Shown: positions 59,338 to 64,000 of the stretch, in pieces | Layout of the letters: the number at the start of each line of letters is the position of its first letter | Numbering within the stretch: the stretch's first letter is position 1 | Assembly (NCBI GenBank): GCA_963730165.1 | Contig: CAVSQS010000002.1 | Span: forward strand, 1 to 64,000 | Reading direction: 5' to 3' | Length of the DNA stretch: 64,000 nt | Origin: DASSQJ01 sp963730165 | GTDB taxonomy: Bacteria > Actinomycetota > Actinomycetes > Actinomycetales > Dermatophilaceae | Made by a program: the position numbers and the translations under genes | Notes under the pieces: generated by a model | What the model was told of the DNA's origin: nothing | Seen by the model: the letters and a program-made list of their open reading frames with translations, nothing else | Database searches by the model: none

Positions 59338-60476
59338 CGCTGTTCCTCGTCGTCTTCTTCGGGGTCCTCGCCGGCTTCCTCGGCTTCGTCTGGCACCGCC
59401 TGGCGATCGCCCCCCGGTGGGAGCGGCGCTGGGTCCCCTGGGTCGTCGGCATCGTCCTCGTCGCCCTCGCCGCGATGATGCTCGAGGGCTTCGACGTCTG
59501 GGGCGGACGGTTCTCGCCCGACACCATCCGGCCGGTCGCGTGGACCGGGCAGGCGTTCCTCGCCTCCTGCCTCTACCTCTTCCTCGGGCTCGTGCCCGTG
59601 TGGCTGGTCAGCGTGCTGCTGTGGTTCCTCCTCCGGCGACGCGAGCACGGCAGGTCGGCCCGGCGGGCGCTCAACCGGGTCGCCTCGCCCCTCGTCGTCG
59701 TCGTCACGCTCGGCCTCATCGGGTACGGGGCGTGGGAGGCGGCCCAGCCGTCGGTCAGCCGCTACGAGCTGTCCTCCCCCGACCTGCCCTCCGCGTTCGA
59801 CGGGACCCGGGTCGCCCTCGTGACCGACCTGCACGCCGGGGCCGTCCGCAGCGCCGCGTTCACCCGGGAGGTCGTCGACCTCGTCAACGCCGAGCAGCCC
59901 GACCTGGTCGTCATCGCCGGCGACCTCGAGGACGGCACCGCGGCACGCTACGGCCGGGAGGTCGCCCCGCTCGCGGGCCTGCGGGCACCGCTCGGCGTCT
60001 TCGCCACGACCGGCAACCACGAGATGTACCAGGACACCGCCAACTGGGTCCGCGAGTTCGGCTCGATCGGGCTGCGCGTGCTCGAGAACGAGTCACTGGC
60101 GCTCGAGCGCGACGGGGCGTCGATCATCCTCGCGGGCGTCCACGACCGTGAGGGGGTGGGCGAGTGGGCCCCCGACTACTCCGCGGCCCTCGACCGGGTC
60201 GCCCCCGAGGAGTTCGTCCTCCTCGCCGCGCACCAACCCCTCCAGGCCGAGCAGGTCCAGGGCCGCGGCGTCGACCTCCAGCTCTCGGGCCACACGCACG
60301 GTGGCCAGATGTGGCCGCTGAACCGCCTCGTCACGCTCCAGCAGCCGGTGGTCGACGGGCTGCACGACGTCGGCGACGTCCCGGTGCTCACCTCGCGCGG
60401 GGTCGGCGCCTGGGGACCGGCGATCCGGGTGGGCGCCCCGCCCGAGATCCCGATCGTCACGCTGAGGCGCCGGTGA
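59334..60476 (+). CDS. membrane-anchored metallophosphoesterase (YkuE-like)
   Basis: A 380-residue protein with four hydrophobic helices in the first 135 residues (about 2-20, 34-50, 76-100, 118-134), followed by a calcineurin-like phosphoesterase domain: VTDLHAG (Asp165, His167), VVIAGDLEDG, TTGNHEMYQD, and GHTHGGQMWPL. Two metal ions are expected at this site. YkuE-type enzymes act on phospholipid or UDP-sugar substrates at the membrane. It sits between a peroxidase and a DNA glycosylase with four-base overlaps; no functional link is evident. Confidence 0.9.
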   Translation: MTLFLVVFFGVLAGFLGFVWHRLAIAPRWERRWVPWVVGIVLVALAAMMLEGFDVWGGRFSPDTIRPVAWTGQAFLASCLYLFLGLVPVWLVSVLLWFLLRRREHGRSARRALNRVASPLVVVVTLGLIGYGAWEAAQPSVSRYELSSPDLPSAFDGTRVALVTDLHAGAVRSAAFTREVVDLVNAEQPDLVVIAGDLEDGTAARYGREVAPLAGLRAPLGVFATTGNHEMYQDTANWVREFGSIGLRVLENESLALERDGASIILAGVHDREGVGEWAPDYSAALDRVAPEEFVLLAAHQPLQAEQVQGRGVDLQLSGHTHGGQMWPLNRLVTLQQPVVDGLHDVGDVPVLTSRGVGAWGPAIRVGAPPEIPIVTLRRR

Positions 60477-61093
60477 CCGGCCCGGCCGGAGCGGCATCCG
60501 GGGTCGTCGTCGGCGACGACGGTCTCGCCCGGCCCGCGTGGGCTTCCACCGACCCGATGCTGCAGGCCTACTACGACACCGAGTGGGGGATGCCGGTCCG
60601 CGACGAGCGGGGCGTGTTCGAGCGGCTCTCGCTCGAGGCCTTCCAGTCGGGCCTGTCCTGGGCGACCATCCTGCGCAAGCGGCCCGCCTTCCGGGCCGCC
60701 TTCGACGGCTTCGACCCCGAGCGGGTGGCCACCTACGGGGATGCCGACGTCGAGCGGCTCCTCGCCGACGCCGGGATCGTCCGCAACCGGGCCAAGGTGC
60801 TGGCGACGGTCAGCAACGCGCGCGCCACGCTCGCGCTGCGGGAGGACCCCCGCGGCGACCTCGCCGACCTCGTCTGGTCCTTCCGGCCGACGGAGACACC
60901 GCGGCCACGGACCATGGCGGAGGTCCCGACCACCTCGCCGGAGTCCGCCGCCCTCTCCCGCGCGCTCAAGGCCCGCGGCTTCGTCTTCGTCGGGCCGACG
61001 ACGATGTTCGCCCTCATGGAGGCGATCGGCATCGTCGACACCCACCTCCTCGACAGCCACCGCCGGGGGACGAGCGGGGTGTGGCCCGGGTGA
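60473..61093 (+). CDS. tag: DNA-3-methyladenine glycosylase I (Tag) lacking zinc ligands
   Basis: A 206-residue Tag-family glycosylase that removes 3-methyladenine from alkylated DNA. YYDTEWGMPVRDERGVFERL, LEAFQSGLSWATILRKR (with the base-binding Glu and Trp) and FVFVGPTTMFALMEAIGIVD are clear family landmarks. The zinc snap of E. coli Tag is not conserved: Cys4 is replaced in RPAWAS, His17 by Tyr in YDTEWG, and the C-terminal His/Cys pair differs (DTHLLDSHRRG). GTG 60473 overlaps the phosphoesterase stop by four bases. Confidence 0.9.
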   Translation: MTGPAGAASGVVVGDDGLARPAWASTDPMLQAYYDTEWGMPVRDERGVFERLSLEAFQSGLSWATILRKRPAFRAAFDGFDPERVATYGDADVERLLADAGIVRNRAKVLATVSNARATLALREDPRGDLADLVWSFRPTETPRPRTMAEVPTTSPESAALSRALKARGFVFVGPTTMFALMEAIGIVDTHLLDSHRRGTSGVWPG

Positions 61094-61103
61094 GCCCTCG
61101 GGC

Positions 61104-61352
61104 TCAGGCCTGGATGCCGCGCGAGTCGTAGGCGTCCTCGCGCCGACGGGGGCCGCGCGGCGCCTCCCAGCCCGCCGGGACGCTGACCCTGACGCCGTGG
61201 GCGTCGTCTCCGAGTCGGCGCGAGGCGTCACCCTCCTCCTCGCGCATCAGCTCCAGGCGCTCGCGCTCCTCGCGGACGTGCACGACCGAGGGCCGGAAGA
61301 GGGCGATGAGCTCCTCGAACACGGCCCCCACGCCACGCGAGCGGAGGAACAT
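61104..61352 (-). CDS. small DUF6191-like protein
   Basis: An 82-residue protein starting MFLRSRGVGAVFEELIALFR, then a charged helix (VREERERLELMREEEGDASR) and a polar end. The opening resembles the short actinobacterial DUF6191 proteins of unknown function. ATG 61352 lies six bases after a TACCGT -10 box; the GGAGGG in between would therefore be the leaderless spacer rather than a ribosome site. It is convergent with tag. Confidence 0.65.
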   Translation of the reverse strand: MFLRSRGVGAVFEELIALFRPSVVHVREERERLELMREEEGDASRRLGDDAHGVRVSVPAGWEAPRGPRRREDAYDSRGIQA

Positions 61353-61446
61353 CCCTCCACGGTACGCCCCGCGGCTGAGCGGGCGCCGGCCCCTCCCTTG
61401 CAGGGTCGAGCCCGTGGGAACCGCGCAGGGACCGCCCCGGACGCGA

Positions 61447-61477
61447 GACTCCCCGAACCCTGGGGGGTCGGGGAGTC
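61447..61477 (-). terminator. terminator after tRNA-Ala
   Basis: GACTCCCCGA (61447-61456) pairs perfectly with TCGGGGAGTC (61468-61477); CCC and GGG inside extend the stem. It lies 17 bases past the tRNA 3-prime end on the minus strand. Confidence 0.85.
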
Positions 61478-61494
61478 CGCAGACGTCACACGAG

Positions 61495-61567
61495 TGGAGC
61501 TGAGGGGATTCGAACCCCTGACCCCCTCCATGCCATGGAGGTGCGCTACCAACTGCGCTACAGCCCC
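61495..61567 (-). tRNA. tRNA-Ala (anticodon GGC)
   Basis: The minus strand folds as a cloverleaf of 73 bases. The acceptor arms GGGGCTG and CAGCTCC contain the G3-U70 pair that marks alanine tRNAs. The anticodon arm is CCTCC-ATGGCAT-GGAGG, with GGC in the loop, reading GCC and GCU codons. The T arm has GTTCGAATC. The discriminator base is A, and the CCA tail is not encoded. Confidence 0.97.
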
Positions 61568-61633
61568 GTGTGGGTACCCCCGCGGGGGCGTCGGGAAGTC
61601 TACCCATGGCCCCCCGGTCGCGACCAAATCGGG

Positions 61634-62302
61634 TCAGGGCGGGGTGGAGCGACCGACCGGGGTCACTCCGGCCGAGACGTTCCACGTCCTGAGGCGCCAG
61701 CCCTCCCGGCCCTCGACGAGCTCGCTCCAGTGGCAGTTGCCCAGCCCCCCGAGCAGTCGCCAGGCGAGCGAGGGGTCGAGGCCGAGCAGGTGGGCGGCGG
61801 CCGTGCGACCGGCCATGCCGTGGGTGGAGACGACGACGCATTCGCCCGGCCCCATCCCCGAGACGAGCTCGGTGAGGGCCTGCGCGACCCGGGCGTGGAC
61901 GTCGGCCATCGACTCGCCATCGGGGCCGCCGCGACGCACGTCCTCGCCGCGCATGACGGCCGCCCACTCCTGCGGCCACCCGGCCCGGACCTCCTCCGTC
62001 GTCAGGCCCTGCCACGCGCCGGCGTGGATCTCGCGGAACCTCGGGTCGAGGGTCATCGCGACGCCGCACGCCCCGGCGACGCTCTCACCGGTGTCCCGCG
62101 CCCGGCTGAGGTCGGAGCTGACGACGCGGCCCGGGTGGAGCGCCCGCAGGGCCGGCCCCACGGCGCGCGCCTGCTCGACGCCCCGCTCGGACAGACGGCT
62201 GTCGAGCTGGCCCTGCCAGACACCGGCGGCGTTGTGCTCGGTCTCGCCGTGCCGCAGGATGACCAGGCGCCGCCGCGCGCCGTGGCCGGCGGGGGCGCTC
62301 AC
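61634..62302 (-). CDS. histidine phosphatase family protein (GpgP-like position)
   Basis: A 222-residue phosphatase of the phosphoglycerate-mutase-like superfamily. The catalytic motif is ILRHGETEHN (RHG at 17-19), with the second His in VVSTHGMAGR, and DLSRARDTGES. GTG 62302 overlaps the rsfS stop by four bases. In M. tuberculosis the gene at this position after rsfS (Rv2419c) is the glucosyl-3-phosphoglycerate phosphatase GpgP of methylglucose polysaccharide synthesis. Position suggests kinship, but family members vary widely in substrate. Confidence 0.88.
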   Translation of the reverse strand: MSAPAGHGARRRLVILRHGETEHNAAGVWQGQLDSRLSERGVEQARAVGPALRALHPGRVVSSDLSRARDTGESVAGACGVAMTLDPRFREIHAGAWQGLTTEEVRAGWPQEWAAVMRGEDVRRGGPDGESMADVHARVAQALTELVSGMGPGECVVVSTHGMAGRTAAAHLLGLDPSLAWRLLGGLGNCHWSELVEGREGWRLRTWNVSAGVTPVGRSTPP

Positions 62303-62679
62303 CGCCCGCCCTGCTCGGTGCCGACCGCGCCGAGCTCGAGCGGCGGGCAGTCCTTCCACAGGCGCTCGAGCTCGTAGTACGCGCGCTCCTCGTCGTGCTG
62401 GACGTGGACGACGACGTCCCCGAAGTCGATGAGGACCCACCGGCCCTCGCGCTGGCCCTCCCGGCGCACCGGCTTCGCGCCGTGGTCGCGCAACACGTCC
62501 TCGACCTCGTCGACGATCGACCCCACCTGGCGCTCGGACTCGGCCGAGACGATGACGAAGACGTCGGTGAGGGCCAGCTGGTCGGAGACGTCGATGCCGG
62601 TGATCGTCGTGGCCAGCTTGTCGGCCGCGGCGCGTGCGGCGGCCCGGGCGAGCTCGACGGATCGTTCTGTGGCGGTCAC
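62299..62679 (-). CDS. rsfS: ribosome silencing factor RsfS
   Basis: A 126-residue RsfS/YbeB protein. It binds ribosomal protein uL14 and blocks subunit joining when nutrients are low. The family signature spans LALTDVFVIVSAESERQVGS, then REGQREGRWVLIDFGDVVVH and EERAYYELERLW. GTG 62679 overlaps nadD by four bases and has GAGGAG upstream. The nadD-rsfS-phosphatase order is conserved in Actinobacteria. Confidence 0.95.
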   Translation of the reverse strand: MTATERSVELARAAARAAADKLATTITGIDVSDQLALTDVFVIVSAESERQVGSIVDEVEDVLRDHGAKPVRREGQREGRWVLIDFGDVVVHVQHDEERAYYELERLWKDCPPLELGAVGTEQGGR

Positions 62680-63245
62680 GGTGCTCCTCGGTAGAGGTGG
62701 TGCTTGGAGATGTACTGGACGACGCCGTCGGGCACGAGGTACCAGACCGGCTCGCCGGCCCGCACCCGCTCGCGGCAGTCGGTCGAGCTGATCGCCATGG
62801 CGGGCACCTCCTGGAGGGTGACCCGCTCGGCCGGCAGCCCGAGCTCGGAGAGGACGTAGCCCGGCCGGGTCACCCCGACGAAGTGGGCGAGCCGCCACAG
62901 CTCGTCGGAGTCCTTCCACGAGAGGATCTGGGCCAGGGCGTCGGCGCCGGTGATGAAGAACAGCTCGGCGCCCGGGCGCAGGGCGGCGATGTCGCGGAGG
63001 GTGTCGACGGTGTAGGTCGGCCCGCCCCGGTCGATGTCGGCGCGGGAGACGGTGAACCTCGGGTTGGACGCGGTCGCGATGACGGTCATGAGGTACCGGT
63101 GCTCCGCCGGCGAGACCTCACGGTGCTCCTTCTGCCACGGCTGCCCGGTGGGGACGAAGACGACCTCGTCGAGGTCGAGCAGGGACTGCACCTCCGACGC
63201 CGCGACGAGGTGCCCGTGGTGGACGGGGTCGAAGGTCCCGCCCAT
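62676..63245 (-). CDS. nadD: nicotinate-mononucleotide adenylyltransferase
   Basis: A 189-residue NadD. It joins ATP and nicotinate mononucleotide to deamido-NAD+ in NAD synthesis. It has GGTFDPVHHGHLVAASE (the HxGH nucleotidyltransferase motif), FVPTGQPWQK and the C-terminal ISSTDCRERVRAG. ATG 63245 directly follows GTG 63248; either may start it. It overlaps rsfS by four bases and lies 26 bases after the small membrane protein gene. Confidence 0.95.
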   Translation of the reverse strand: MGGTFDPVHHGHLVAASEVQSLLDLDEVVFVPTGQPWQKEHREVSPAEHRYLMTVIATASNPRFTVSRADIDRGGPTYTVDTLRDIAALRPGAELFFITGADALAQILSWKDSDELWRLAHFVGVTRPGYVLSELGLPAERVTLQEVPAMAISSTDCRERVRAGEPVWYLVPDGVVQYISKHHLYRGAP

Positions 63246-63271
63246 CACCCCGACCCGGGTCCGCGGATGGC

Positions 63272-63499
63272 TCAGTGGTGCCCCGGGTGCTCGGGCCAGT
63301 GCGGCTCGTCGTCGTCCGCCGGCTCGGCGTGGCCGGGCGGAGGCGCGTACTTGTGGTGGGAGCCGCGGAAGGACCACGTGACCCCGAGGAGGAAGGCGAA
63401 GAGGAGCAGGCCCATGACGCCGACGAGCCACGGCGGGATGGCGAGCTCGGACTGGGCGGCGGCGTCCTCCGCGGCGAGGAGGGCAGCAGTCGTCATCAT
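63272..63499 (-). CDS. small single-span membrane protein upstream of nadD
   Basis: A 75-residue protein with one transmembrane helix (IPPWLVGVMGLLLFAFLLGV, about 21-40) and a His/Pro/Asp-rich cytoplasmic or external tail (GHAEPADDDEPHWPEHPGHH). A TAGGCT -10 box lies six bases before ATG 63499, so the message looks leaderless and this promoter probably drives the nadD-rsfS-phosphatase operon. Small proteins of this form often precede nadD in Actinobacteria; the function is unknown. Confidence 0.75.
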   Translation of the reverse strand: MMTTAALLAAEDAAAQSELAIPPWLVGVMGLLLFAFLLGVTWSFRGSHHKYAPPPGHAEPADDDEPHWPEHPGHH

Positions 63500-64000
63500 G
63501 CGGACAGCCTAGCGCCCCGCCGTCCACGGATTTCGTCCACAGGGGTGTGCACGACGCGGCATCCCCGCACGGCTCCTGTGGACGACACGCCGCCCGCTCG
63601 GACGTGAGAAATCTGTTACCAGATGTGCTTGCGCGCCGGGGTTTTCGGAGAATAGAACTTTGTCGACGCCCTCACCGGAGACGGCACTGCAGAGCCGGAT
63701 CCGGCGGGGGTGGGTCGTACGGATAACGACACGAAGCCCTCACCGGTCCCTGCCCGGCGAGGCCGGTCGGGCCCTCGGGTCCGTCCGCCGCGCGCGACGG
63801 CGTGGGTGTCGCGGCCGACGACCGGTGTCGAAGTCCGTCCCGGGGCACCGGGACGGCGCCATCGTCGCATGGCAGGCCCTGGCGGCGTCCGCCGCGGGGA
63901 CCGACCGGCAGCAGCGCCGGCGGCTCGTCCGCCGGCCGAGGGCCCCCGAACTCATACTCGGGGGCCCTCCGCCGTCGCGGTCCCCGCGGTGACACCGCCC
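63500..64000. other. 500-base stretch with no supported gene
   Basis: No frame here shows a recognisable domain. The visible elements are an inverted repeat CGTCCACAGG (63534-63543) with CCTGTGGACG (63575-63584), a less GC-rich patch at 63600-63660 with a possible plus-strand promoter (TTGCGC at 63629-63634, then TAGAAC at 63653-63658), two copies of CCCTCACCGG (63670-63679 and 63738-63747) and a strong hairpin at 63940-63967. It could hold a small untranslated RNA or a divergent short gene; I cannot tell. Confidence 0.4.
63940..63967. terminator. 10-bp hairpin near the window end
   Basis: GGGCCCCCGA (63940-63949) pairs perfectly with TCGGGGGCCC (63958-63967) around an 8-base loop. It may end a minus-strand gene lying beyond the window or a plus-strand transcript from the 63.6-kb promoter-like patch. 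Confidence 0.65.

Noticed and set aside
63534..63584. TCCACAGG inverted repeats as DnaA boxes or a replication origin
   Set aside because: They do not match the actinobacterial TTGTCCACA box in full, only two copies occur, and no dnaA, dnaN or other origin genes are present.
63660..63995. Overlapping short open frames on both strands near the window end
   Set aside because: All are Arg/Pro-rich with no homology or ribosome site, and a start would need TTG or a distal GTG. I cannot support any of them.

Overview
The window reads as chromosomal DNA of a high-GC actinobacterium. GC content is very high throughout, GTG starts and 4-base ATGA/GTGA overlaps are common, many starts look leaderless (a TANNNT -10 box 6-8 bases before the start codon), and the SOS boxes are of the TCGAAC-N4-GTTCGA type. 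The gene order nadD-rsfS-histidine phosphatase ... degV-plsY-comEA-comEC resembles that of other Actinobacteria, for example the Mycobacterium tuberculosis Rv2421c-Rv2414c stretch. An Intrasporangiaceae-like organism is a plausible guess, not a demonstrated one. I saw no insertion sequence, prophage or CRISPR array.

Layout. (1) 1-5.2 kb: a haloalkane dehalogenase, an NTF2-like protein, tryptophanase, a DUF2237 protein, and a rhodanese-SufE pair. (2) 5.2-16 kb, minus strand: one apparent operon of three tandem, roughly 975-residue LuxR-type AAA regulators followed by two WYL (PafB/PafC-like) regulators. Its promoter region is shared with a divergent exported 83-residue peptide and holds three 11-bp direct repeats. 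(3) 16.6-26 kb: two alcohol dehydrogenase-family enzymes, a TetR-controlled two-gene ABC exporter, an AlkZ-like protein and small unknowns. (4) 25.6-27 kb: lexA with its divergent LysM partner, two SOS boxes and a possible leaderless upstream ORF. (5) 27-32.8 kb: DUF4259, acetyltransferase, sirtuin, LysR, NarL-type two-component system and a membrane protein. (6) 32.9-37.7 kb: comEC, comEA, plsY, degV. (7) 37.7-44.6 kb: a two-component system, two proline/threonine-rich or acidic secreted/anchored proteins, and a five-gene redox operon (anchored protein, ApbE, ferric-reductase-like membrane protein, NuoF-like protein, ferredoxin). (8) 44.7-50.7 kb: polyamine-type ABC importer potABCD with an amidohydrolase. 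(9) 50.8-53.9 kb: leuS preceded by what looks like a leucine attenuator, with a leader peptide carrying three consecutive Leu codons and a canonical terminator. (10) 53.9-61.4 kb: SMR efflux/TetR pair, lysoplasmalogenase, MFS protein fused to a cyclic-nucleotide domain, an EthA-like Baeyer-Villiger monooxygenase, and a glutathione peroxidase-phosphoesterase-Tag operon. (11) 61.4-63.5 kb: tRNA-Ala(GGC), histidine phosphatase, rsfS, nadD and a small membrane protein. The last 0.5 kb has no gene I can support.

The most notable items are the leuS attenuator, the ApbE/ferric-reductase/NuoF-like/ferredoxin operon with no visible flavin-acceptor protein, the LuxR-AAA triplet with its repeat-bearing promoter, and the LexA promoter architecture.
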